A stretch of 16,622 nucleotides of DNA from Paratractidigestivibacter sp963605405 (GCA_963605405.1 CAVCUP010000035.1:1-16622), one strand, 5' to 3'; shown: positions 1 through 7,054, numbered from the stretch's first letter. A program made the numbers and translations. Notes: generated by a model from the letters alone, not told the origin.

Positions 1-1500
1 CTTGTAGGTGTTGCTGTTCTTGCTTTTGTACCAAAGGACGTCGTTGAGCAGCTGGCCGGCGTCGTCGAAGGCCTGCTGCTGCATCGTGTTGCAGTAGTCC
101 GTGATGTAGGAGCGGGCGCTCTCGACGTCGCCGAGCTCGGCGGCCCTTGCCAGGACCTCGGCCATCCCGGCGACCATGCCCTTTTCCGCGCGGGCCCAGT
201 ACTCGCGCACCGGTGCGCCGTAGGTCTTCCAGGAGTCCTGCTCGACGCACAGGGTGCAGAGCGCCTTGAAGCGGTAGTAGGGGTAGCTCTCCGTGTCGAA
301 GATGCCTGCCGCGCCGGCGCTTTGGTCGCGGCCGTATGCGTCGCTCACGCTGAGAGCCCCGTTGGAGACGGGGACGAAGACGCCGTAGATGGCCGGCCCC
401 GTGCTTTCCCAGGTCACGCAGGCAATTTCGGCGGGCAGGTTGCGGTAGGTCTGGACGACGTGGACGCTCAGCGCCGTGTCGGTGCCGATGACGCGGACGT
501 CCGAGCGCCCCGTCTCGTCGGGGCTGTATTGCGTGCCCTCGTAGCGGTTGCGGATGATGGCAAAGACGTCCTCGAGCGAGACCTTCTCGTCGGCCTTGAA
601 GCACAAAGGATAGATGTCCTGCAGGCTGTAGTCGCCGTAGGCGGAAGGCGCCAGGAGCTTGTGCGCGTACCACGTGCGCAGGTGCGAGTAGTCCTCTGTG
701 ACCGAGGCGCCCGAATAGGTGGCGAGAAGGTCCAGGTCGCCGGCCTCGTCGTAGACGGCAAAGCCCTTCTCGGCGGGCAGGGTTTCGAGGTCGGCGGAGG
801 CGACGTGGTCCTCGTAGTCCTTGAGGTGCTCGAGCGAGAACTCGTTACCAAAGGCGGCAACCTTGTCATCGGGCAGCTTGACCGCGGCGTACTGGTGGCC
901 GCTGTACATCTCGACGTACCAGGCCTCCGTCTGGTCTGCGATGAGGGCGATGTTGACCTCGCTGCTGCCGTAGCGGTCGATAAGGGCGCAAAGGACCTCG
1001 ACCGCCTCGCGCGCCGTGGCGCTCTGGCAGGTCACGAGGTCCACGGCGGAAAACTCGCAGATTCCATGCTCAACCAGCGGATCTGCTGCAAGCGCGGCCT
1101 CGTTGGAGAACGCGGTGACCGACATGATCATCGAGACGCCCATCTCGTTCACGCAGACGGCGGCGTCGTTGGCCGCGACGCCGTTGGGCTCGGTGGCGCT
1201 CTCCATGGAGGGCGTTGAGGTGTAGCGGTAGGTCGTGGCCGGAAGCTCGGTGAACACCGTTCCCTCGCCATCGACGGGCATCGTGCGCCCGGGCTGGTTC
1301 TCTACGCGCTGCGTGACCTCCACGTAGTTGCCCCAGGTGTCTTGGTAGTCGTTCGACTTGGCCATGATCGTCGTGCCGTCCGCGCTGGCCCGCGCGCCGA
1401 CGTAGACCGCCGTGCAGGCGAGCGCCGGCGCGGCATGGGCGAACGCCGCGGACGCGGACAGGGCAGCGATGGCCAGCAGGCGAGCGAGGGTTCTTTTCAT
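1..1500 (-). CDS. Secreted C69-family dipeptidase (partial, C-terminus off window)
   Basis: The minus frame from the ATG at 1500 is open for 500 codons to the window edge. It begins with a signal peptide (MKRTLARLLAIAALS, cleavage after APALA) followed directly by Cys29 in CTAVYVGARASADGTTIMAK. This matches the N-terminal-nucleophile start of peptidase family C69 (PepD-like dipeptidases), in which processing exposes a catalytic cysteine. Later segments such as AANDAAVCVNEMGVSM and YEGTQYSPDETGRSDVRVIG also fit the family. The protein probably acts outside the membrane, trimming di- or small peptides for uptake. An AAAGGGG Shine-Dalgarno lies about 10 bases before the ATG, and a TACAAT -10-like box is at 1573-1578. 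The gene is probably within a few dozen codons of its end, because C69 enzymes are usually about 470-550 residues. The family call is firm; the substrate is unknown. A plus-strand ORF over 322-1218 is its antisense shadow. Confidence 0.9.
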   Translation of the reverse strand, partial: MKRTLARLLAIAALSASAAFAHAAPALACTAVYVGARASADGTTIMAKSNDYQDTWGNYVEVTQRVENQPGRTMPVDGEGTVFTELPATTYRYTSTPSMESATEPNGVAANDAAVCVNEMGVSMIMSVTAFSNEAALAADPLVEHGICEFSAVDLVTCQSATAREAVEVLCALIDRYGSSEVNIALIADQTEAWYVEMYSGHQYAAVKLPDDKVAAFGNEFSLEHLKDYEDHVASADLETLPAEKGFAVYDEAGDLDLLATYSGASVTEDYSHLRTWYAHKLLAPSAYGDYSLQDIYPLCFKADEKVSLEDVFAIIRNRYEGTQYSPDETGRSDVRVIGTDTALSVHVVQTYRNLPAEIACVTWESTGPAIYGVFVPVSNGALSVSDAYGRDQSAGAAGIFDTESYPYYRFKALCTLCVEQDSWKTYGAPVREYWARAEKGMVAGMAEVLARAAELGDVESARSYITDYCNTMQQQAFDDAGQLLNDVLWYKSKNSNTYK

Positions 1501-1572
1501 GGCGCGGGCCCCTTTTCTGATACAGCGAGCACGAGCGCGGCAAGCAAGCATAAGCGCAGATAGACGGGCCAT

Positions 1573-1578
1573 ATTGTA
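1573..1578 (-). promoter_or_regulatory. Possible -10 box of the dipeptidase promoter
   Basis: Read on the minus strand this is TACAAT, one mismatch from the TATAAT consensus, about 70 bases before the dipeptidase start. The matching -35 is poor (TTCGGG at about 16 bases spacing), so the call rests mainly on the -10 and its position. Confidence 0.3.
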
Positions 1579-1640
1579 CGTCACGAGGAGAATGCCCGAA
1601 GGTAGGGGATGGCGACGTCTTCCGGGTTTGCCTTGGCTTG

Positions 1641-1675
1641 ACGTTAACCGCGTGGCACCGTTCGGGGGTTAACGT
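1641..1675. promoter_or_regulatory. Inverted repeat ACGTTAACC / GGTTAACGT, possible operator
   Basis: ACGTTAACC at 1641-1649 is perfectly repeated in inverse orientation at 1667-1675, with a 17-base spacer. Each arm contains the self-palindrome GTTAAC. It lies between the divergent dipeptidase and DUF4143 remnant, about 65 bases upstream of the dipeptidase -10 candidate. The shape resembles a two-half-site operator more than a terminator, since there is no T run. No regulator can be named. Confidence 0.35.
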
Positions 1676-1725
1676 GGGTAGAGCGCGCCGTTAATCTTGA
1701 AAAATAGTAGACGTACCTATCAAAA

Positions 1726-2457
1726 ATGATAGATAGGACTATCGTTCTTGCTAGGTACACGTTGAATATCGGGGGCTATCCTGGCGCCGCGATTCTCAAG
1801 TGCGACGAGAATCGCTGGCGCGAGTATATGCGCGACTCCATCGTCGAGGCGACCATATCGCGCGATGTTCTGCAGATGGAAGACGTGCGCAAGCCCGCGC
1901 TTATGGGGGCGCTGTTTGGGCTGGGGGCGCAATACTCCGCCCAGGAGATTTCGTATCGCAAGCTGCTTGGCCGGCTTGACGATAAGGGCAACACCGACGT
2001 CGTCCGGCATTACCTCGACCTGCTTTCCAGGGCGGGGATGATGAGCGGCCTGCAGAAGTTCGACTCAAAGCGGATCCGCTCGCGCGCGAGTTCGCCCAGG
2101 TTGATGGTGCACGACCCCTCCCTGATGTCGGCGATGTGGAGAGGGGCGGGAGACCTTCTCGCCGACCCATCGCTGCGCGGGCACTTGGTTGAGACAGCGG
2201 TGGGGGCGCGCCTTATCGCTCGGTCTGCGCTCGAGGGGTTCGACCTTTATTGGTGGCGCGACGGCAACCTTGAGGTGGACTTTGTTGCCAAGAGGGGCGA
2301 CGGAGCCCTGGCCGCCATCGAGGTGAAGAGCGGCCGCGTATCCAAAAGCGGCATGGGGGAGTTCCTCAAGCTCAATCCTGATGCAAAACCAATGGTTGTC
2401 GGCGACAGGAACATCTCCGTGGAGGATTTCCTTCGAGATGGGGTCGAGCTGTTCTAG
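1726..2457 (+). pseudogene. DUF4143 ATPase, C-terminal part only (5'-truncated)
   Basis: The 243-residue frame matches the C-terminal half of the AAA_14/DUF4143 family, which normally has an N-terminal P-loop ATPase domain and totals roughly 380-450 residues. Here the frame starts at the family's GGYPGA motif (residues 16-21), and an in-frame TAG at 1708-1710 closes it upstream. No Walker A or B motif occurs in the window. The C-terminal part is intact and carries a PD-(D/E)XK nuclease-like signature: E156, VDFV with D185, and IEVKSG with E199 and K201. There is no convincing Shine-Dalgarno before the ATG, and a perfect 6-bp hairpin (1717-1732) covers the start codon. A truncated remnant is the likeliest reading. 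A small protein consisting only of the nuclease-like domain is possible but weakly supported. The frame shows no internal damage, so truncation was recent or the domain is under selection. Confidence 0.7.
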
Positions 2458-2472
2458 CTGCGTGATCTTTAT

Positions 2473-2495
2473 GGGTTCGCCCCTCGGGCGAACCT
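2473..2495. terminator. Hairpin after the DUF4143 frame
   Basis: GGTTCGCCC and GGGCGAACC form a perfect 9-bp stem with a CTC loop (2474-2494), 16 bases after the stop codon. No T tract follows on either strand, so it is a terminator candidate by position and stem strength only. Confidence 0.45.
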
Positions 2496-2599
2496 CATAG
2501 TGGCTACCCAAGAAGCCTGGGCTTCCGGGGTTCAACCAACCTGCGCCGCCGGGGACCCAAGATGCGGAAAGAACGAGTGGGATGGCGCGAGAAGCCTAC

Positions 2600-2770
2600 C
2601 TAATGCTCGTCACGAATCCTCTTCGCGTTGCGGCTCATCAGGTGACGGCCGAGGTTGCGGTTAAAGTCAATCACGGGACCCGAAATTGTCCCCGATACCG
2701 CCTGAAAGCCCAGGCCGCGGATTCCCAGCACGCGGCGGCACTCGAAAACGGGCGCGCCGCATACGCGGGC
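2600..2770 (-). pseudogene. Unrecognised coding remnant (C-terminal tail)
   Basis: A minus-strand frame opens right after a TGA at 2771-2773 and runs 56 codons to a TAG at 2600-2602. It has no start codon near its upstream end. Codon choice is GC-rich at third positions and the peptide looks protein-like (it contains CRRVLGIRGLGFQAV and GPVIDFNRNLGRHLMSRN, then ends IRDEH). It reads as the end of a gene whose front is lost. I do not recognise the family. The opposite-strand ORF at 2582-2917 looks less like protein. Confidence 0.3.
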
Positions 2771-2830
2771 TCAAGCCGCATACTTTTCGTTTATTTAGTG
2801 GGGGGTAGTCGCGTCGGATTCGATGACGGG

Positions 2831-2926
2831 CTAAAGCCTGATATGGATGATGCCGATGCTACTAGCGATCAGAACAAGGGCTATCAGCGCCACGATGACT
2901 GTCAAAACTACGTATAACGGCTTCAT
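2831..2926 (-). CDS. 31-residue single-span membrane peptide
   Basis: ATG at 2926-2924, stop TAG at 2833-2831, preceded by a textbook AGGAG (2933-2937) six bases before the start. The peptide begins MKPLYVV, is hydrophobic through residues 4-27 (rich in V, I, L, A) and ends with a short basic tail HIRL, so it is one transmembrane helix with almost nothing outside it. It is too short for ordinary gene callers. It is divergent from the DUF4230 pair, and its ribosome binding site lies about 75 bases from the next gene's preferred start, so the two share a regulatory region. Known small hydrophobic proteins of this size include type I toxins and regulators of membrane complexes. Nothing in the sequence picks one of these, and no antisense RNA signal was identified. 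Confidence 0.6.
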   Translation of the reverse strand: MKPLYVVLTVIVALIALVLIASSIGIIHIRL

Positions 2927-3010
2927 TTATGTCTCCTGTTGAGCATGATAGAAACGAATAAAATAGCTGCCGCTAAAATACTATCAGCAGCTAAACCGCC
3001 CAACGGCAAA

Positions 3011-3751
3011 ATGAGGCTTGTTTTGGAACAGGACAAACACGAAAAGGGCGTTCGGCGCGGATCCGCCTCCGAGCACGATGAACGTCAAGGGCAGTCTCGA
3101 GAAGAGGCGGCCCAGAAGAAAATAGGGCGAGGCGAGAGCGTCTTCGGGCTCTTCGGAAAACTCCCGCGTAAAGCCAAGATCGCCGTGTTTGCCGTAGTTG
3201 CAGTGGTCGCCGTCGGCTTCTTTCGCATCGTCCTCCCTTGGATGACGGACAACCACGAGACGCAGTATCTCACGACATCCGACCTCAAATCGGCCGTCGA
3301 CATCGATAGCCTTTCCACGATCGACTACGCCTACCACGGCATTGCCGAGAAGCACGGTAAGTTCCTCTGGCAGGATCGCGTGGACTATCGCGTTAAATAC
3401 GAGGCTCACATCCGTGCATCCTACACGCTGAGCGACATTCAGTTTGGGATCAACGAGGAGAATAAGGTCGTCACCACCTATCTTCCCGAAGCGCAGATCG
3501 GTGACCCCCAGCTCGACAACAGCAAGTTCGGCTACCTCCCCGAGAGCGCAACAGCGGACATGAAGGACGTCATTGCGCTTTGCCGAGAAGACGCCGCGAA
3601 CGACGTCGACAAGGAAGAGATAAAAGAACAGGCGGAAGCGAGCCTGAAGGACACCGTCAAAGCACTGACCCTGCCGCTTCTTGGCGATGAATACCAGCTC
3701 GAATTCAAGCCAATCGCCGAGTATAACGAGGAGGCCGATTCCAATGCGTAA
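3011..3751 (+). CDS. Membrane-anchored DUF4230 protein
   Basis: From the ATG at 3011 the protein has 246 residues. A charged cytoplasmic segment (1-54, rich in E, K, R, Q) leads to one transmembrane helix (about 56-77, IAVFAVVAVVAVGFF), then an outside domain of about 165 residues. This domain has the DUF4230 pattern: a Tyr-rich strand (STIDYAYHGIAEK), then VDYRVKYEAHIRASYTLSDIQFGI, then NKVVTTYLPEAQIGDPQLD, then a helix with KEEIKEQAEASLKDTV. DUF4230 has no established function. The frame extends upstream to a TTG at 2939, but those 24 codons use rare AT-rich codons (ATA, CTA, TCA) and look like promoter DNA, so I prefer 3011. That start also lacks a clear Shine-Dalgarno; a TTG at 3023 behind a GAGG is an alternative. 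It overlaps the next gene by 8 bases. Confidence 0.7.
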   Translation: MRLVLEQDKHEKGVRRGSASEHDERQGQSREEAAQKKIGRGESVFGLFGKLPRKAKIAVFAVVAVVAVGFFRIVLPWMTDNHETQYLTTSDLKSAVDIDSLSTIDYAYHGIAEKHGKFLWQDRVDYRVKYEAHIRASYTLSDIQFGINEENKVVTTYLPEAQIGDPQLDNSKFGYLPESATADMKDVIALCREDAANDVDKEEIKEQAEASLKDTVKALTLPLLGDEYQLEFKPIAEYNEEADSNA

Positions 3752-4328
3752 ACCATGGCTTGCCTGCCTCGCCCTCTCAGCAGCACTGTCACTCTCCGTG
3801 CTTTCCGGTTGCACCAAAAGCAGCGAGACGCCCGATTTCTCGGGCTATACCGAGATCGCGGAACTCGCCACCGTCGAGTGCACGTTCCACAACGTCGCCG
3901 AAGTCTACAACGACGGCACAAACATGCTGTTCGGAATTAACGTGGGGTACAAGAAGGCTTGGTTCGAGTACGACGGAACGGTTCAGCTGGGCGTCGATGT
4001 CTCTAAGGTTCGAATTGACGGGCCGGATGCGAACAACGTCGTCACCATCACGGTCCCTAACGCGCAGGTCATCGGCCAACCCCAGGCCGACGAGAGCACC
4101 TTCTCCGATATCCACAGCGACACCGGGCTGTTGACCCCCATCACGACGGTCGACCAGTCCATCGCGCTGGAGGAAGCGCAAAAAGAGATGAAGGAAAGCG
4201 CCGAGGCCAATTCGACGCTGATGAACGGTGCCCGCGAAAGGGTGAAAACCCTTCTGAGCCAATACGTCACGAAGATCGGCGATCTGAAAGGAGTGAAGTA
4301 CGAAGTCCAGTTCAAGGATGCCGAATAG
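3744..4328 (+). CDS. DUF4230 lipoprotein
   Basis: ATG at 3744 lies inside the end of the upstream gene (8-base overlap), behind a GAGGAGG Shine-Dalgarno ten bases away. This favours it over a longer frame from 3681 and implies translational coupling. The 194-residue product has a lipoprotein signal: MRKPW, a hydrophobic stretch, then lipobox LSGC with Cys23. After a short linker comes a DUF4230 domain (ATVECTFHNVAEVYN, then YDGTVQLGVDVSKVRID, then NNVVTITVPNAQVIG) and a C-terminal helix (QSIALEEAQKEMKESAEANS). It is a diverged paralogue of its neighbour, with the same strand order but a lipid anchor instead of a helix. Both therefore face the cell exterior and may work together. Function unknown. 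Confidence 0.8.
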   Translation: MRKPWLACLALSAALSLSVLSGCTKSSETPDFSGYTEIAELATVECTFHNVAEVYNDGTNMLFGINVGYKKAWFEYDGTVQLGVDVSKVRIDGPDANNVVTITVPNAQVIGQPQADESTFSDIHSDTGLLTPITTVDQSIALEEAQKEMKESAEANSTLMNGARERVKTLLSQYVTKIGDLKGVKYEVQFKDAE

Positions 4329-4611
4329 GTTGGCCTTAGAGTAAAGTCCCTCTTTTTCAGTTGCCAACTGATTTGCGACCAGCTTGAAACAAAGCGGCGA
4401 TTGATGCCCTCTAATTCGGAACCTCCCGCCCGGCTTCTAAGGCGCTTTGAGGCCATGCATAGAGATCAAGAACAAAGCCACCCGCGACGACTCTTTCAGT
4501 CATCGCTCTTGCGCATCCAATCTGACCTGCGGAAATACCAGGCGGCAAAGCCGGTGGCTACGATTCACTTCGCTAAACAGGCGCCAAAGAGGAAAATCGG
4601 CCCTTTTAGCA
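4329..4611. other. Gene-less stretch after the DUF4230 pair
   Basis: About 280 bases with no supported gene. A small CAGTTG-C-CAACTG inverted repeat occurs shortly after a CTTTTT run near 4350-4372, but no convincing terminator. ORFs here show no recognisable domain and overlap in several frames. Confidence 0.5.
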
Positions 4612-4880
4612 TCCGTTTGGGGGTCCGGACGAATAGTTGGATGCCTCGGCGTCCGGTCAGGAGTCCGAATGTACGACAGGGAAACGGTCGGGCTCGCGCT
4701 GCTCGGCCTCTCGGAGGGCATGTCCGCGGGCCGTCGCCAGGGACCTCGGCCTGGGCGACACGACGATACGAGGCTGGGCCTGGTGGCCCGACCCGTCCAA
4801 GAAAACGTCCGGACCTTCAATTTGAGGGGATGACAAATCGAAAATCGAGCCGATTGGGACTGCGGACGAAAAGTTGGACC
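4612..4880 (+). mobile_element. IS3-like insertion sequence remnant
   Basis: A frame from ATG 4669 reads MYDRETVGLALLGLSEGMS. After a one-base slip near 4727 it continues in another frame as RAVARDLGLGDTTIRGWAWW. Together these form the N-terminal helix-turn-helix of an IS3-type OrfA; no OrfB (DDE domain) follows. The fragment is bracketed by two near-identical 16-base direct copies, CGGACGAATAGTTGGA (4626-4641) and CGGACGAAAAGTTGGA (4863-4878). Both resemble left-end inverted repeats of IS3-group elements, which often contain AAAAGTTGGAC. Two ends in the same orientation suggest nested or partly deleted insertions. The element is inactive. Confidence 0.55.
4669..4815 (+). pseudogene. Frameshifted IS3 OrfA helix-turn-helix fragment
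   Basis: Only the first roughly 45 residues of a transposase OrfA can be read, and only across a frame change in GCGGGCC around 4725-4730. The frame before it ends the family's usual opening (YDRETVGLALLGLSEGMS). The frame after it supplies the second and recognition helices (VARDLGLGDTTIRGW). The leucine zipper that normally follows is absent. Confidence 0.55.
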
Positions 4881-4885
4881 AGGCG

Positions 4886-4917
4886 GCAGGCGTAGTTTCA
4901 ATTGAAGCTACGCCTGC
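4886..4917. repeat. 32-base near-perfect palindrome
   Basis: GCAGGCGTAG through CTACGCCTGC folds back with one G-T pair and essentially no loop (centre TCAATTGA). It marks the border between the IS3-like debris and the basic remnant on its right. No T run follows on either side. It could be a transposon end hairpin or a relic terminator. Confidence 0.5.
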
Positions 4918-5112
4918 TGATATATAGATCGGTACCGACCGGCGCCCGCGATGCTTCTGCTTGCGCTTCAGCCTCCGTTGCTCGAAGCGCGCCCCTGCCT
5001 CTTCAGCGCGGCGCCGTCTTCTTGCGCGAGCCAATTCCCGCTTCATCGTTTCCCGCCGGCTCGCGAGCGCTTGTAGAGAAATATCCCATCCCAGATCTTG
5101 AAGTCTGCTCAT
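4918..5112 (-). pseudogene. Basic C-terminal tail, probably a transposase remnant
   Basis: The minus frame from ATG 5112 reads MSRLQDLGWDISLQ, then a very basic helix (KRELARARRRRRAEEAGARF), then EQRRLKRKQKHRGR. It runs without a stop through the palindrome into the IS3-like debris. Arg/Lys/Gln-rich tails ending KHRG(R/H) occur at the C-termini of some transposases. The exact family is not certain, and the front of any such protein is missing. Alternatively it is a chance low-complexity frame. Confidence 0.3.
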
Positions 5113-5156
5113 TTCACGAGGCAGGACCCGCCTACACCGATGAACTGGAGCTAGCA

Positions 5157-5192
5157 AACGCCCGAGCGGCGAGCCATCACCGCTCGGGCGTT
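5157..5192 (-). terminator. Rho-independent terminator of the reductase operon
   Basis: AACGCCCGAGCGG and CCGCTCGGGCGTT form a perfect 13-bp stem with a 10-base loop, just downstream of the aldo/keto reductase stop. On the minus strand the stem is followed by a short T run (the stem's TT plus one more T). Position and strength make it the operon's terminator. Confidence 0.85.
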
Positions 5193-5209
5193 AATTCGCT
5201 GCCTTTTCC

Positions 5210-6079
5210 TTACGCCAGCGGCTTTCCGCTGAATACGGGGAAGGCGTTGAACTCGCCGTAATCTGCCATGCGCTCCACATTCTTGAGCGTCCTCATATCT
5301 TCTTCGGAGATGATGAAATCCATGTCCGCATTACTTGCCATGTGGTCGGGGTTTGCCGTTTTGGGAAGCGCAACGGCCCCAAGCTGAAGCACATAACGAA
5401 TGCAAAGCCGGGCAGAGGACACGCCGTATTTCTTCGCCATCTCCGTAACGGCCGGATTCTTCAGGGCTTCACCATGGGCAATGGGGGAATAGGCCTCCAC
5501 CTGAATGCCCTGCGCTTTGCAAAACTCAACCAGTTCCAAATCGGTGTTGCCGATGTGCAACAGAATCTGGTTGACCATAGGCTTTACGCGGCAGGAACCG
5601 AGCAGGTTCTCGAGATCATCTTTCAAGAAGTTCGACACGCCGATGACCTTGACCTTGCCCGCCGCCTGCGCGTCCTCCAGTGCGCGCCAGACCTCTTTGT
5701 TCTCTTCAAAATAGCGGTTCTCCACGCGGAACTCGTTCCACGGCTGGGGAGAGTGGATGATCATCTGGTCAAGATAGTCGAGTCCCATCTTTCGCAGCGT
5801 CTCGTCGATGGAGCTTGCCGCCTCCTCGTAGGTTTTTAGCTCCGCCGCGACTTTGCTTGCAACGAACAGGTCCCCGCGCGCAACGCCACAGGTGCGCACG
5901 CCCTCGCCAACGCCTCGCTCATTGCCGTAGGCCTGCGCGGTGTCGATCAGGCGGTAGCCCAGCTTGACCGCTTCGCGGACGGCGTCCGCTGCCTTGTCGT
6001 CGTCGATAAACCATGTGCCAAGCCCCAGCTCGGGCACCTGAACGCCGTTTGCCAACGTATATGCTTCTTCCAGAATCAT
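5210..6079 (-). CDS. Aldo/keto reductase
   Basis: A 289-residue (alpha/beta)8-barrel oxidoreductase of the AKR superfamily, using NAD(P)H to reduce aldehydes or ketones in the cytoplasm. The catalytic tetrad is visible: D46 and Y51 in LIDTAQAYGNE, K76 in VASKV, and H109 in IIHSP. VIGVSNF and the cofactor-binding LPKTANPDHM segment follow. Length is typical of the 2,5-diketo-gluconate-reductase-like branch; the real substrate is unknown. The start is set by GAGGAG eight bases before ATG 6079. It lies 120 bases behind the RibD-C reductase on the same strand. The gap contains a possible hairpin (6147-6170) but no obvious promoter, so the two are likely co-transcribed from the MerR-type promoter upstream. 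Confidence 0.92.
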   Translation of the reverse strand: MILEEAYTLANGVQVPELGLGTWFIDDDKAADAVREAVKLGYRLIDTAQAYGNERGVGEGVRTCGVARGDLFVASKVAAELKTYEEAASSIDETLRKMGLDYLDQMIIHSPQPWNEFRVENRYFEENKEVWRALEDAQAAGKVKVIGVSNFLKDDLENLLGSCRVKPMVNQILLHIGNTDLELVEFCKAQGIQVEAYSPIAHGEALKNPAVTEMAKKYGVSSARLCIRYVLQLGAVALPKTANPDHMASNADMDFIISEEDMRTLKNVERMADYGEFNAFPVFSGKPLA

Positions 6080-6146
6080 TGCAATTTCTCCTCTACAGTT
6101 TTGCGTATTCCACCTCGGGCGCCGATCGCCGATCCCGCAAGCCCCC

Positions 6147-6170
6147 GTTCCGGCAATTCTCGCCGGGAAC
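6147..6170 (-). promoter_or_regulatory. Intergenic hairpin within the reductase operon
   Basis: GTTCCGGC (6147-6154) pairs with GCCGGGAAC (6162-6170) with one bulged base and a 7-base loop. No T run follows, so it is more likely an RNA-stability or processing element, or chance, than a terminator. Confidence 0.25.
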
Positions 6171-6199
6171 CTCCGCGGCGACGCGACTGAAGCCGGGAA

Positions 6200-6922
6200 T
6201 CAGTGATTGACCGTATAGCGCAGCCAGACGGAACCACCGTCTGTGGCCTTTGCCTCCTTCAGCGTGAAGCCCATCGCCTTGCTCTCGGAGAGCCCCTCCT
6301 GCGCCCGGAAAACCGGCGGAGTATCCGGGCTTCCGTCCGCTGCCGCTGCCAGCACGATGCTGATCTCGTCGCACATCCCCGCTTGCAAAAACGACCAGTT
6401 CAGCACGCCGCCCCCGCCCAGCATTAGGGTTTCGATGTGGAACTTTTCTTTGAGCTTGGAAAGCGCCAGACAGTAATCCAGCTCTGTTTTGCCTGCGATG
6501 ATGTAGGAGATCCCTAGTTTTCTCAAAAAGGCTTTATAGGCATTGCCGACCTGCTCCGTCAGCACCTCGATGACATGGGCCGTGGTGTCCACGTAGCGCA
6601 ACGTGGCGCTTTCCCAACCCAGCCTGCCGTGAGGGTCTACCGAAACATAGAACATCCCGAAGTTCGGCTGCGCAAGGAAATCTCCCTCGGGCACAGCGGG
6701 CGCGTTCTCGTCCAAATCGGGCTTTTTGTAAAAGGTGAAATTGTCATCCGTGGTCACCCTGCCCGAAAGCCAGCCTTGATGATGATAAAAAGGCTCTTTT
6801 CCGAAGGCGATGCTGTAAAACGCATCGCCCGCCGCGCTGCCTTGCGGCGTTTCCATGTAGCTGCCCATGATTTTGCCGTCCAAAGCGGTCATCATGTGGC
6901 AAAAAACGTACGGCCTGTTCAC
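6200..6922 (-). CDS. RibD C-terminal/dihydrofolate-reductase-like reductase
   Basis: A 240-residue protein with the RibD_C fold of bacterial riboflavin-biosynthesis reductases. It opens with PYVFCHMMTALDGKIMG, where SxDGKIA is the usual form. A cofactor-binding glycine segment follows late in the protein (TLMLGGGGVLNWSFLQAGMCDEISIV), corresponding to the GG-x-L-x-x-x-x-D-E region. No deaminase domain or other riboflavin gene is nearby, so it is probably a stand-alone NAD(P)H-dependent reductase of unknown substrate rather than a vitamin enzyme. It is the first gene of the minus-strand operon, divergent from merR-type 7055-7522, with AGGAGG about 6 bases before its ATG. Induction by the MerR-family protein is inferred from the promoter at 6991-7021. 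Confidence 0.85.
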   Translation of the reverse strand: MNRPYVFCHMMTALDGKIMGSYMETPQGSAAGDAFYSIAFGKEPFYHHQGWLSGRVTTDDNFTFYKKPDLDENAPAVPEGDFLAQPNFGMFYVSVDPHGRLGWESATLRYVDTTAHVIEVLTEQVGNAYKAFLRKLGISYIIAGKTELDYCLALSKLKEKFHIETLMLGGGGVLNWSFLQAGMCDEISIVLAAAADGSPDTPPVFRAQEGLSESKAMGFTLKEAKATDGGSVWLRYTVNH

Positions 6923-6990
6923 TTCCGATTTCCTCCTTACGGCCGACGGACCCTTTGTCAGGAAGTAAATTCTTCTTGAACCTCATGCCA

Positions 6991-7021
6991 TTTCTACAAC
7001 TTAAAGCTAACTTCAAGTCAA
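6991..7021 (-). promoter_or_regulatory. MerR-type promoter/operator for the reductase operon
   Basis: On the minus strand a -35 TTGACT (7016-7021) and a -10 TAGAAA (6991-6996) are separated by 19 bases (6997-7015). This is the overlong spacer typical of promoters that MerR-family activators untwist. Centred on the spacer is a dyad, ACTTAAAGCT / AACTTCAAGT (6999-7018), with 16 of 20 positions symmetric. The promoter points to the RibD-C and aldo/keto reductase genes, and the regulator is encoded directly opposite. Confidence 0.8.
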
Positions 7022-7054
7022 AGGGTTTTTTGAAAAAATCGGAGGGATTCTCTT

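Noticed and set aside
322..1218. 298-residue plus-strand ORF
   Set aside because: Antisense to the C69 dipeptidase; low-complexity V/A/D/G composition typical of GC-rich shadows, and no domain.
2582..2917. 111-residue plus-strand ORF
   Set aside because: No family resemblance, covers the 31-residue peptide gene and the minus-strand remnant, both of which look more like protein.
2831..2926. Type I toxin-antitoxin call for the small peptide
   Set aside because: Size and hydrophobicity fit, but no antisense RNA promoter or pairing region was identified, so the function is left open.
2984..3817. 277-residue minus-strand ORF
   Set aside because: Antisense to the DUF4230 pair, whose anchors and domain pattern are convincing; no Shine-Dalgarno or domain.
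4401..4895. 164-residue plus-strand ORF across the IS debris
   Set aside because: Reads through IS ends and the OrfA fragment in the wrong frame; Arg/Pro-rich noise.
6200..6922. Riboflavin biosynthesis role (ribD)
   Set aside because: Only the reductase-type domain is present, with no deaminase and no other rib genes nearby.
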